This document shows positions 32,030 to 41,885 of a DNA stretch of 64,000 nt, one piece after another. Origin of the DNA: Amorphophallus konjac (Eukaryota > Streptophyta > Magnoliopsida > Alismatales > Araceae); the NCBI GenBank assembly GCA_022559845.1, contig CM040128.1, positions 175,266,413-175,330,412 of the forward strand. The letters are read 5' to 3'. A program made the translations under genes and the position numbers. The notes under the pieces were generated by a model, which saw only the letters and a list, made by a program, of their open reading frames with translations, was not told where the DNA came from and did not search any database. Positions within the stretch are counted from its first letter, which is position 1, and every line of letters starts with the position of its first letter.

Positions 32030-35000
32030 ATGCCCACCCGTCGAGGCACCCAATACTCGCCACCACCACCTATGGCGGACTCCCGAGCCCGTAGTTCCGA
32101 TGAGTCTTCCACGGCCGAGATGTTCCGGGCCATCATGGATCGTTTAGACACGCGTATGGATGGTCTTAGTACGCGTATGGATGGCATAGGGACGCGTCTA
32201 GAAGGGAGGATGAAGGTCCTCGAGGATCGGGCCGGGGTTTCGGAGCAGTCCATTCAAGGCCTTGTTGGGAGGATTGCCGTCCTAGAGAGGGGCCCAGTAG
32301 CGGCGCAACCCGCGCCGACGAACGGCCAACAAGAGCCGGTGCAGCAACCCGCTGTGCCAAGGGCTCAGGTAGAGGATGTCGGGAGGCAACATGCGCCTAT
32401 AGTGGATGATTATGCCTCCGACAATGATCACGGGGGTAACGGTCGTCGTCATCAACGACGGAATCGTGATGACGAGGATGACGACCGCATTCTTAGGGGT
32501 GTGCGTGCGGACCCTCCCACTTTTAGCGGGTCCTTGGACCCTAGGGTGTATCTAGATTGGGAGGCCGGTATGGACCGGTACTTCGAGTGGTTTGAGATGA
32601 CGGACCACCGAAGAGTCCGATATGCGAAGATGAAGCTGCAAGGACAGGCCCAAACTTATTGGATCAATGTGGAGAGCCTGCTCAACCAGCGACGTCAACC
32701 CCAAATCGGTACCTGGGATGATATGAAACTCAAATTGAGGGAGAAGTACCTTCCTGCCTCATATCGCCAACGTCTTATAGACAAGTGGCAAAGCATCTCC
32801 CAAGGGAACCGATCCGTGACCGAGTACACCGCCGAGTTCGATGAGTATTATTTGCGGTGCGGGGTCACGGAAGAGAGCACCATGACGATATCCCGCTTTC
32901 GGAGAGGTTTGCGGCCTAATTATCAATATGAACTCTTTCGCCGCAATGCCACCACTTTGGAGCAGGCATATCAGATTGCTCTCGAATTGGAGCAGTTCGA
33001 GGCCGAGTTCGAGTCACCCCATCGGTTGGGCTCCTTTCCCCTTCGTAGTGTCGAGTCCCGTGGCTCATCTGGCACATATCCGAGGGCCCCCATGGCTCGA
33101 CCTCAGGAGCCCGCTCGCCACGAGCCCTTTGCTCCTAGGCCTCGCCCTCCACCCCCGAGGGACCTTCCTCGTCCCCAGCATCTTACGGCCCCACCCATAG
33201 CCCGTCCACCGGCACCTGCACCACCCGCACGTCCTTTGTTGCCTACGCCTCCTATCCGTCGGGAGGATAAAGGTAAAGGACCTATGATTGGGGAGCCGAG
33301 TGGATCACGGCAGCAGTGTTATCGCTGCAATGGGTTTGGCCATTTCGCCAACCAGTGTCCCACTCGCCCATCTCTTCACATTGGGGACACACAGGCTGAG
33401 GATACCACCCCTGCGGGCCTAGAGTTAGTCAGCTATGAGGCAGATGAAGAGCTAGCTGACGAGTACTATGAGATGGGAGGTGAGGCCCAGGATGCCCAGC
33501 AGTTAGATGATACCCATGTGGGGGTCGTCAGATGTATCCTCACCCAGCCACAGGTCAGTGATGACTGGCGTCGGACCACTATCCTTCATGTATTCTGTAG
33601 GCTGGGAAAGCAAATTTGCAAGGTGGTCATCGATAGCGGGAGTTGTATCAATGCAATCTCCACGAACGCTATCACTCGTCTTGGTCTCACACCCGTAGAC
33701 CACCCTTGCCCCTACCAGGTATCATGGGTGGATACAACTTCCATTTCGGTCAGGCTGCGGTGCTTGGTCCCGCTGCAGCTCCACTCCTACCGTGACGAGA
33801 TCTGGTGTGATGTTCTTCCCATGGAAGTGGGAAGTATCATTCTTGGTAGGCCGTGGTTATTCGACCGAGATGCCACACTCCATGGTCGGTCGAACACCTG
33901 TACCTTCGACCACGATGGCCAGCGGGTCACCCTCCAACCCGTTCGGCCCAGGAGCCCATCTGTTAGGGGTCCTACTGGCCCTAGTACTCCGAAGCCTTCC
34001 GTTCCCGGGCGTAGTACCCCATCCCCAGCTCGGGCTATGACCGTTACCTCTGGCCCAGGAGAGCCCTCGACGAGGAGATTGATGATGATTAGCTCCCGGG
34101 AAATGGAGCAGGAGCTTAGTCAGGGCTGTCCGGTGTTTGCCATTACGGTCCGAGAGGTGGAGCGGGACTCCGAGGGTGAGCTCCCACCCGAGGTTGTTCC
34201 CATTCTGCAGGAGTATGCTGATGTATTCCCCGATGAGCTTCCCGAGGGACTCCCACCTATGCGGGATATTCAGCATGCCATCGACCTTGTTCCGGGCTCT
34301 TCTTTGCCCAATCTTCCTCATTATCGAATGAGCCCCACGGAGCATGCCGAGCTTAAACGGCAGGTCGATGAGCTTGTGCAGAGAGGATCTGTCCGGGACA
34401 GCATGAGTCCATGTGCTGTACCCGCATTACTCGCCCCGAAGAAGGATGGCACGTGGAGAATGTGCATTGATAGTCGTGCCATCAACAAAATCACAGTGAA
34501 GTACAGGTTCCCTATTCCCCGCCTTGATGACATGCTGGACATGATGGCAGGTGCCACTATCTTTTCGAAGATCGATCTTAAGAGCGGCTATCATCAGGTG
34601 AGGATTAGGCCAGGTGATGAGTGGAAGACCGCATTTAAGACCAAGGACGGTCTATATGAGTGGTTGGTCATGCCTTTTGGGTTGACCAATGCCCCTAGCA
34701 CTTTCATGCGGCTCATGACTCAGGTCCTTCGACCTTTCATTGGAGTCTTTGTAGTGGTGTATTTTGATGATATCCTTATCTATAGCCGCACCACAGGGGA
34801 CCACTTAGACCACCTTCGGCAGGTCTGTATACTTCTTCGGCGAGAGCAGTTGTTTGCGAACCCACAGAAGTGTGCTTTCATGACATCTCAGCTTACCTTC
34901 TTGGGTTTCATTGTGTCTAGTACTGGGGTCTCCGCCGATCCGGAGAAGGTCCGGGCCATTGTTGAGTGGCCGGAACCCCGTACGGTTCATGATGTCCGCA

Positions 35001-37228
35001 GCTTTCATGGCCTTGCGACGTTCTATCGTCGCTTCATCCGCGGATTTAGCTCCGTCACTGCCCCGATCACGGATTGCATCCGTAAGGGCACATTTGTATG
35101 GACGAAGGCCGCATCTGCTGCCTTCAGGGACATCAAGGAGCGCATGACCCAGACACCTATCCTTCGACTGCCTGATTTCTCGAAGGTGTTTGAGGTCTGT
35201 TGTGATGCGTCGGGTGTTGGGATAGGAGGAGTTTTGAGTCAGGAGTCCCACCCGATCGCATATTTCAGCGAGAAGCTGAATGATGCGAAACTGCGATATT
35301 CCACATATGATAAAGAGTTTTACGCAGTTGTTCAGGCTCTTAGGCATTGGAGGCATTACCTATTACATCAGGAGTTTGTCTTATACTCCGATCATGAGGC
35401 TTTGAGGTACCTCCATTCCCAAAAGAAGCTGAATTCGCGTCATAGTCGTTGGGTTGAGTATCTCCAGCAGTTCACCTTTGTGCTAAAACATAAGGCTGGA
35501 GTGGAGAACAAGGTGGCCGATGCCTTGAGTCGGCGAGCATGTCTTCTTACCACCATGAGTGCCGAGGTCATAGGGCTAGAGAAGATGAAGGAGGCCTATG
35601 TTGATTGTCCTGACTTCGGTCAGATTTTTACTACTCTCCAGGCCGGGCCCTCGAGAGACCATGATGATTATGTGCTTCAGGAGGGTTACCTCTTTCGAGG
35701 TAGCAGGCTATGTGTTCCCCGAACTTCGGTTCGAGATTTCCTAGTGTGGGAACTACATGCGGGAGGTCTAGCCGGCCACTTTGGTCGGAACAAGACTATT
35801 GAGGCAGTGGAGCATCGATTTTATTGGCCGAGCTTGAAGCGCGATGTTGCTAACATCGTGGCTCAGTGCCGTACATGTGCTACGGCCAAAATGAAGAAGC
35901 AAAGCTCGGGCCTTTATACGCCTCTCCCCGTGCCTGATGCCCCGTGGCAGGATGTCAGCATGGATTTTATTTTGGGATTGCCACGTACCTCCAGGAAGCA
36001 TGATTCGGTCTATGTGGTGGTTGACCGTTTCTCGAAGATGGCCCTCTTTATCCCTTGCTCAAAGACTTCGGATGCTTCTAGGGTAGCCCGCCTATTCCTT
36101 ACTCATGTGGTGTGCAAGTTCGGGTTGCCTCGCACTATAGTGTCTGACCGTGATGTTAGGTTCACTTCCTATTTTTGGAAGACACTATGGCATATGATGG
36201 GTACGCACCTCAAGTTTTCCACTGCATACCATCCCCAGACAGATGGTCAGACCGAGGTGGTCAATAGGAGTCTGGGTGATCTTTTGAGATGTCTTGTTAG
36301 GGACCGCATTGGGGATTGGGATCTCATTCTACCTATGGCTGAGTTTGCATATAATGATTCGGTGAATAGGTCTACTGGCATGAGTCCATTTGAAATTGTC
36401 ACAGGTCGTAGGCCTAGGAAACCCGTTGACCTTGTCCCCATGCCTGTCCATGCTAGAGTGTCGGAGTCGGCCGAGTCATTTGCTAGGCATGTTAGGAGTT
36501 TGCATGACGACATCCGTCGTCACATTGAGTCCAGCAATGCACGGTACAAGGAGTTAGCCGATGCCCACCGACACCACCGAGAGTTCCACGAGGGCGAATA
36601 CGTCATGATCAGGGTAAGACCTGAACGGTTTCCCTCTGGAACCGTTAAGAAGTTGCAAGCTCGCGGAGCCGGTCCATTCAGAGTGTTGAAACGCGTTGGA
36701 TCCAATGCGTACGTTGTGGACTTGCCCGAGGAATATGGTATAAGCTCTACCTTCAATGTATCGGATCTTGTTGCATATAGGGACCCAGCGGTGATCCCTA
36801 GTGAGCCTTTTGAGCCATCTCCTCCCCTTGAGAGTGATCCCACACCTGAGTGTCCACTTCCACCTCCAGCCCCTTTTTCACGGCAGCGTGAGCATATAGA
36901 TCGTATACTGGACGAGCAAGTGACGGTTACCAGGAGTGGATCTTACCCGCGCTACCTAGTGCGATGGAGAGGACGGCCCGCTACTGAGGACACATGGATC
37001 ACACATGGTGAGTTGCAGCAGATTGATCCGGACCTTTTGGAGCGATACAGGAGCGATGCAGACCCTTACTCGACAGGGTCGAGTTTCTCCCACCCGGGGA
37101 GAATTGGTGCGGACACCCGAGCTGTTGATCGGCACGACACACCGAGCCACCGGTACTGCACACGGAGCACGACACGAGCCACCTCAGCGTCCATCTGGCT
37201 CGGAGATAGCTTGGAGACTCCGCCTTGA
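32030..37228 (+). CDS. Gag-Pol polyprotein of chromovirus A
   Basis: The first in-frame ATG is 32030; it gives 1732 residues with no stop or frameshift. Approximate domain order: N-terminal helical region; Gag capsid 160-310 (VYLDWEAGMDRYFEWF); CCHC knuckle near 430 (CYRCNGFGHFANQC); protease near 534 (VIDSGS); reverse transcriptase with YFDD near 911; RNase H near 1058 (DASGVGIG); integrase zinc finger near 1242; integrase core with D near 1309, D near 1372 and E near 1408; GPF module near 1546; chromodomain about 1622-1675 (YLVRWRGRPATEDTWI). The RT resembles the CRM side of plant chromoviruses, but I cannot fix the clade. The frame crosses the PPT and ends 124 bp inside the 3' LTR, so about 41 residues are encoded by U3. 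It is probably functional. It makes the enzymes for its own transposition and could serve N2. Confidence 0.95.
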   Translation: MPTRRGTQYSPPPPMADSRARSSDESSTAEMFRAIMDRLDTRMDGLSTRMDGIGTRLEGRMKVLEDRAGVSEQSIQGLVGRIAVLERGPVAAQPAPTNGQQEPVQQPAVPRAQVEDVGRQHAPIVDDYASDNDHGGNGRRHQRRNRDDEDDDRILRGVRADPPTFSGSLDPRVYLDWEAGMDRYFEWFEMTDHRRVRYAKMKLQGQAQTYWINVESLLNQRRQPQIGTWDDMKLKLREKYLPASYRQRLIDKWQSISQGNRSVTEYTAEFDEYYLRCGVTEESTMTISRFRRGLRPNYQYELFRRNATTLEQAYQIALELEQFEAEFESPHRLGSFPLRSVESRGSSGTYPRAPMARPQEPARHEPFAPRPRPPPPRDLPRPQHLTAPPIARPPAPAPPARPLLPTPPIRREDKGKGPMIGEPSGSRQQCYRCNGFGHFANQCPTRPSLHIGDTQAEDTTPAGLELVSYEADEELADEYYEMGGEAQDAQQLDDTHVGVVRCILTQPQVSDDWRRTTILHVFCRLGKQICKVVIDSGSCINAISTNAITRLGLTPVDHPCPYQVSWVDTTSISVRLRCLVPLQLHSYRDEIWCDVLPMEVGSIILGRPWLFDRDATLHGRSNTCTFDHDGQRVTLQPVRPRSPSVRGPTGPSTPKPSVPGRSTPSPARAMTVTSGPGEPSTRRLMMISSREMEQELSQGCPVFAITVREVERDSEGELPPEVVPILQEYADVFPDELPEGLPPMRDIQHAIDLVPGSSLPNLPHYRMSPTEHAELKRQVDELVQRGSVRDSMSPCAVPALLAPKKDGTWRMCIDSRAINKITVKYRFPIPRLDDMLDMMAGATIFSKIDLKSGYHQVRIRPGDEWKTAFKTKDGLYEWLVMPFGLTNAPSTFMRLMTQVLRPFIGVFVVVYFDDILIYSRTTGDHLDHLRQVCILLRREQLFANPQKCAFMTSQLTFLGFIVSSTGVSADPEKVRAIVEWPEPRTVHDVRSFHGLATFYRRFIRGFSSVTAPITDCIRKGTFVWTKAASAAFRDIKERMTQTPILRLPDFSKVFEVCCDASGVGIGGVLSQESHPIAYFSEKLNDAKLRYSTYDKEFYAVVQALRHWRHYLLHQEFVLYSDHEALRYLHSQKKLNSRHSRWVEYLQQFTFVLKHKAGVENKVADALSRRACLLTTMSAEVIGLEKMKEAYVDCPDFGQIFTTLQAGPSRDHDDYVLQEGYLFRGSRLCVPRTSVRDFLVWELHAGGLAGHFGRNKTIEAVEHRFYWPSLKRDVANIVAQCRTCATAKMKKQSSGLYTPLPVPDAPWQDVSMDFILGLPRTSRKHDSVYVVVDRFSKMALFIPCSKTSDASRVARLFLTHVVCKFGLPRTIVSDRDVRFTSYFWKTLWHMMGTHLKFSTAYHPQTDGQTEVVNRSLGDLLRCLVRDRIGDWDLILPMAEFAYNDSVNRSTGMSPFEIVTGRRPRKPVDLVPMPVHARVSESAESFARHVRSLHDDIRRHIESSNARYKELADAHRHHREFHEGEYVMIRVRPERFPSGTVKKLQARGAGPFRVLKRVGSNAYVVDLPEEYGISSTFNVSDLVAYRDPAVIPSEPFEPSPPLESDPTPECPLPPPAPFSRQREHIDRILDEQVTVTRSGSYPRYLVRWRGRPATEDTWITHGELQQIDPDLLERYRSDADPYSTGSSFSHPGRIGADTRAVDRHDTPSHRYCTRSTTRATSASIWLGDSLETPP
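37093..37104 (+). promoter_or_regulatory. A polypurine tract, inside the pol frame
   Basis: CCCGGGGAGAAT directly precedes the 3' LTR. It also encodes the residues PGRI of the polyprotein. Confidence 0.85.
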
Positions 37229-39403
37229 GCCTCCCCATTTATTATATTTAGCTAGACTTTATGTGTGTGTAATTTGTATTTATTTCGTTGCATTCGGTTT
37301 GCCATTTTGAGTGTAATAGGGGCTTACGAGCATTTCGGACCCCGTGGGCCCCACGGGCCCCCCGGGCCCCACCACATTGGGCCACCTCAGCCTAGGGTCC
37401 CACATGGGGCCAGTCAACATGCCACATGGGAGCATCTAGAAGTTTGAATGGTATTTGGACACATGGGGGACAATGGACTTGAAAAGTCCAAATGAGAGGC
37501 CACCTACCCCCACCTACCAAGTCCAACTTCCACATCCTTGCCATTCTAGTCAATAGGCCGCCCCCCCCTTTATTTTTTTTTAATTTTCATTTGTGTGGAT
37601 GGTCACATGTAATCCTAGCCCTCAATCTCCCACCCCTAGATCCAACGGTGGAGGATTGATTAGATTGGTGACCTATATATGCTTGTAATTTCCATTTTTG
37701 ATGAATTAATGCCATTTGGAATCAAGAAATTGTTGGAGCTCCAGCTTGGTGCGCCCCTCTCTTCCCCCTTGCAGCTGTGAAGGTTGCCTCTGGAGGTGTG
37801 ACTCCTCCCCTATCAGTTCCGGTCATCGCCGCCGCCGCCACGAGCCGCCACCGCACCGCCATCGCCTTCGCCGGAGTTCTGTCCACGCAGTACCACAGCC
37901 ACTTCCACGAAATTCCAGTCTCAGCCACGGCCTCAGATCGAGCTGGAACTTTTACTGGATGTCTCAGAGGTGTCCAGCACGTCCTCAGAATTTTGGTTGG
38001 TCATAAAGATCTCATTTGGTATTTTTTGATTTTCGTCCAATCACAGTTTCCAGATCTGTCTACTGTCTGTTTCCATTTCCACCCATCCAGAGTTTCAAGT
38101 CTTAGGTCCTTTTTTTGATTTTCTTTGGTTCGCCCAATTTAACTGGGTGTCCCTTGCATCCATCCCTTCATCCACCATTTTTTTTAATTTTTGGTTCGTC
38201 CATTTCATATTTTCTAAAATTCGTTCTCAGTCCTAGCTACAGTACTTTCTGCCAGTTCCCAGATCCGACCACGAGACACTCCAAAAATCCTATCAAATCA
38301 CCACCAGCTCCAAAGCCAATTTTAAAAATTTTTCCAGCTTCATGGTTTGAATATCTACAAAGTTGAAGAAGAGCTTGAAGTCTGATTCCTACGGAAAGTA
38401 GGCGGTCAACGGTGGTTCTCAGACAAGTACCCTGTAAATCTGATGTCTCGGTTACTGTACAACAGGGATTTGTAAATTCATTAAAGTCTAGATCCGGCTA
38501 GATCCATCAGATCTCTTTGAGTCTAGATTGAAGCATTTCAAGAGAGCTTTTCAACGATAGCTCATGCGTCCCGATCCGACGTCGGGATCGACCGCAGCGG
38601 CTGTTTTCGCCGGAGCGCGCACCTGAAAACAGCAAGCAGAAATCCGTGGGCAACATTCCAAAAGCTTGGAGATCGGAGTTGTTCGGCCACCGGTCGGTGT
38701 TCCCGGCCGACCGCCTTCCGTGGAGACGTGCCACCAGGGGTCCCCATCACAGTGGGACCCACTCCTGCAGATCCGGAGGCCAGCGCCACCCGTGGGCCCC
38801 ACGGGCCCGCAGAACCCGCCGTTCGGAAAGCACTAAAACGCGGAGTTCGGCACCGCCGGGCGACATCAAGATGCTGCCCGTCAACCCGAGTTGCGTGATT
38901 CCCGGGCTCCACATGTGACCTTTTACCTCCCTGCGTGGAGTGGGTCAAATCTTTGTATTGCTGTGATATTATTTAACCGGGAGTCCGTGATTCGGCCGGG
39001 GTTGTCTTCGCCACGCCGGGAGCGTGGAGGTAATGGTCCAAACCTCTTGGCGTTCATTTGCTTAGCTAGTATATGGTCTTTTGCCGCTGCCGAGAGTGTA
39101 GGTTCCTAGCCCGTGTGTCCATGTCACCGCTGTGAGCGTGAGAGTGACCCGTCCCGCGACTCGATCCGAGTCCGGAAGTGAGTCTGACTACCTTGAACTC
39201 TGCCGGTTCCTTAACCGCGCACGATCCACGCTTTCCCTCGCATGGGACGCCGAGTGAGCTTGTACTTCTGTTAGCGACGTTTGCCACTAGGAGCTCGTAG
39301 TGTCGGGCTTAGCGTCTCCCTGGTGTGTATTGCTGGTCGCGTCTTCATTTAGAGTCCGAGGGTGGCACTGTATAGTGTCGTCTCCCGTGTCCGTCCCGCA
39401 TCA
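37105..39403 (+). repeat. A 3' LTR
   Basis: It is identical in length to the 5' LTR and differs at five positions by my line-by-line comparison. 37105-37228 is coding. Confidence 0.95.
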
Positions 39404-39408
39404 ATAGA
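39404..39408. repeat. Target-site duplication of A (right), ataga
   Basis: It directly follows the 3' LTR terminus catca and matches 29357-29361. Confidence 0.92.
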
Positions 39409-40501
39409 CTTGAAAGACGATGCATGAGACGATGCATGCACAGACTTGGTCTTACAATGTATAGACTTGAAAGTATGCACAGAGACGCTAAGTAAGACGG
39501 TGGTGAACAGACTTAGTCTCAAGACGATGCAATGTATAGACTTTGATAAACGAATGTATAGACTTGATAAACGAATGTATAGACTTGATAAAGCTTCAAA
39601 GCAACCATGTGTTGACTTTAAAGTGAAGAATGTATAGACTTGATAAAGCTTCAAAGCAACCATGTGCAGACTTTAAAGTGAAGAATGTATAGACTTGATA
39701 AATGCGGGGGACGTTGTACAGACTTGCCAGAGTATGGACTTGGTGAGCATGCAGCACCTAATGTACAGACTTGTGTGGACTTGTGCAAAGACAATGTACA
39801 GACTTAGTCATGCGTGCACAATGGCTTGCAACGAATAATGTACTGACTATTCCATGCTCACAGTTAATGCATGTACATACTTGTATGAAGAGCAGGCTGT
39901 ACAGACTTCAGACTCAGCTGCGAGCTGAGCTAAAGAATGTATAGACTTGCTCAGCTATCAGCTAATGGATGTACAGACTTAATGAGATGATGCATGCATG
40001 CACAATGAAGTGTGTACAGACTTCATGTGTGTGCTGAACAAACAATGTATAGACTTTAAGTGCAATGCAAAGGTTGTACTGACTTCGTGAGTGTGCTGAA
40101 CAAACAATGTATAGACTTGGGTGTGTGTGTGCATGCCAGAAGCAATGTATAGACTTGCTGAATTCATGAACATGCTATCAACCAGTGTGCAGTGCAGACT
40201 CTGCATGCAGTGCACTGACTATATGCTCAATGCAATCGTGCTATGGCATGCTGCTACTGTTAATGCACCAAGGTCATATGACAGATGAACACATAAAGCA
40301 AATGAAGCATAGACCTTAAACCATGATGAACAGAATGCTTCAAGGCTTTTTCCAGAGCAATCATCATCAGAAATGTTCATTTGATTAAACACAACAGCAA
40401 GTCAAATGTTCATTTGATTAAATACAACAGCAAGTCATTAATACCATTATCAAAGAATGACATATGAATATTGACATCATCAAAACCATAGAGACACGAC
40501 A

Positions 40502-40506
40502 CATGC
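40502..40506. repeat. Target-site duplication of alpha (right), catgc
   Basis: It matches 5845-5849. Confidence 0.9.
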
Positions 40507-41868
40507 ATAGGATTTGAAATCACAAAATTTGATGGAGAGAGTAGAGATAAAATGATGATGCAAAACGGGGAAAAACGCATGTGTAGCAGAAAAGTGCAGA
40601 AAACTGTGATGATTTGTGATTTTGAGAAGAGGAGAACTAAGAATATAGACCACGAAATTAATCCTAAAAGGATGCAATGGAAAGCCAATACTTCCCTCTT
40701 CAAGCTAGGGTTGAAGTTGTGAGTTGGAGATGCAGCATGACTTCGCCCTACGTCCAGAAAGAGCCCTCCTTTGCAACTACGAACTGGGCAGTTATTTATA
40801 GGAGCAGAAAAGCCATTGAGTTTAAATCTGAGATGAACACCCAAAATAGGGGATCAAGATGCACAAAACTCCAGATAATAGTGGGGATAAGAGTCCTAGA
40901 TCAATTAGAGACGATCTGGAAGCTTATCCTAGGAGAAAATAGATCAAACAAGGTCTCTAAAGAGTCCCATGGCAAAGAAATCGGAGTTCAGGAAGTTTAG
41001 GACTCTCTATCTGGCAAACGGTCTATCGTAAGACCGCCTACAGAGAAAACGGTCTATTAAAGAACTGCATGAGGACCACAAACGGTCTAGGGAGTGACCG
41101 CAAGGCTCTAGGGGTCGAACGGGACGATCTCGGGCAAGTTTGGGCTTAGCGGTCTATCGTAGGACTGTTTCTTGTGGTCTAGTGGTCAACTAGTAGACCA
41201 CTTCTTGGGCCCTAGCAGTCTACCAATAGACCGCTTGGCGGCTGGAGGAACATTTTGGGCAGACTGCTTATGACTTTGGAAATTGAAGTGTATCTCTCAA
41301 ACGGTGCAGAAATAGTGAAAGTGGTATAAGAAGGAATTGTATATAACTGAAAAAGGAACAACTTTCATGAAGAAAGTAAAGTTAGAAAATGAGTGGAAGA
41401 GGGAGAAAATGGGGCTAGAATAGAGAGAAAGAATTCTGGGATGTAGGTGAACAGCATAGCATGCCGAAACATTATGAATAACATGAGATCGGTGGAGAAC
41501 TGTCGAATGGCGTAGAAGAAGAAATTGTAGAGCTTTGAAATGCGAACAATGTTGGTGAAGATGACTTTTTGAATAAAGGAACAAAAGGAGATGAGAAAGG
41601 ACCATTTTCAAGACTGCGCAATAAAAGGAGCCAAATGTATGATGGAAAGTTGACCAAAATGGGCCGCAAGTTGACTTGGAAAGCTAGAAGGTGATAAGAT
41701 AAGCTCCAAGGCTATATGAAATCATGATCTCCGAAGTCCAGAGACTAGGGAACAATTAAATGGGTTCGAAATCCATCCAAGGAAGACTCCAAAATAATGG
41801 ATAATTCGGGACATCAAAAATGACGAATAAGAGAAATGACGCAACTTGTGGGCTAAAAACGGGTGTCA
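40507..41868 (-). repeat. Tat/Ogre-like LTR, part right of alpha
   Basis: On the minus strand this begins TGACACCCGTTTTTAGCCC at 41868, directly after a PPT, the start I recall for Tat/Ogre-group LTRs. A TATA box (TATAAATAA) lies at 40792-40800. Upstream, 41020-41245 carries about six copies of CGGTCTA/TAGACCG. The LTR is interrupted at 40506 by alpha and continues left of 5845. Confidence 0.65.
40792..40800 (-). promoter_or_regulatory. Tat-like LTR TATA box
   Basis: The minus strand reads TATAAATAA, between the CGGTCTA repeats and the leader. Confidence 0.5.
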
Positions 41869-41885
41869 ATAGATGCCCCTCCTTG
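41869..41885 (-). promoter_or_regulatory. Tat-like polypurine tract
   Basis: The minus strand reads CAAGGAGGGGCATCTAT next to the LTR start TGACACCCG. Confidence 0.65.

Larger units (their letters stand above)
29362..39403 (+). mobile_element. A: complete autonomous Ty3/gypsy chromovirus
   Basis: It has two 2299-bp LTRs (TGGTGCGG...CCGCATCA), a perfect ataga duplication, a PBS (31664-31680), one uninterrupted gag-pol frame and a PPT (37093-37104). I count five substitutions between the LTRs (at 30408, 30530, 30572, 31228 and 31297 or within a few bases), so the insertion is very recent. All required domains are present. It is the youngest intact insertion seen here, and it lies in the duplicated alpha LTR. 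Confidence 0.95.
5850..40501 (-). mobile_element. Element alpha: gag-only Ty1/copia (SIRE-like) retrotransposon with nested insertions
   Basis: The boundaries are two LTR termini (TGATAG on the left, CGACA on the right; sense strand TG...CA) and a perfect 5-bp duplication. In sense (minus) order it has a 5' LTR, a PBS TGGTATCAGAGC, a decayed gag, about 2.3 kb of non-coding sequence, a PPT AAAAAGGGGGAGAT and a 3' LTR. The internal part is 4845 bp and has no protease, integrase, RT or RNase H. This matches the known class of gag-only terminal-repeat elements. N1, N2 and A are nested in its LTRs. Confidence 0.9.
28478..40501 (-). repeat. Duplicated alpha 5' LTR segment, split by A
   Basis: 28478-29361 repeats 21975-22858 with only about three differences. 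39409-39850 repeats the stretch up to the N2 insertion point, and 39851-40501 completes the LTR to its outer end. The join to N2 at 28475-28477 shares ctc with both parents. Motif copies continue at 28747-29350 and 39410-40215. Confidence 0.85.

Noticed and set aside
33857..35356. Minus-strand ORFs of 78-183 residues within element A
   Set aside because: They are shadows of the verified gag-pol frame.
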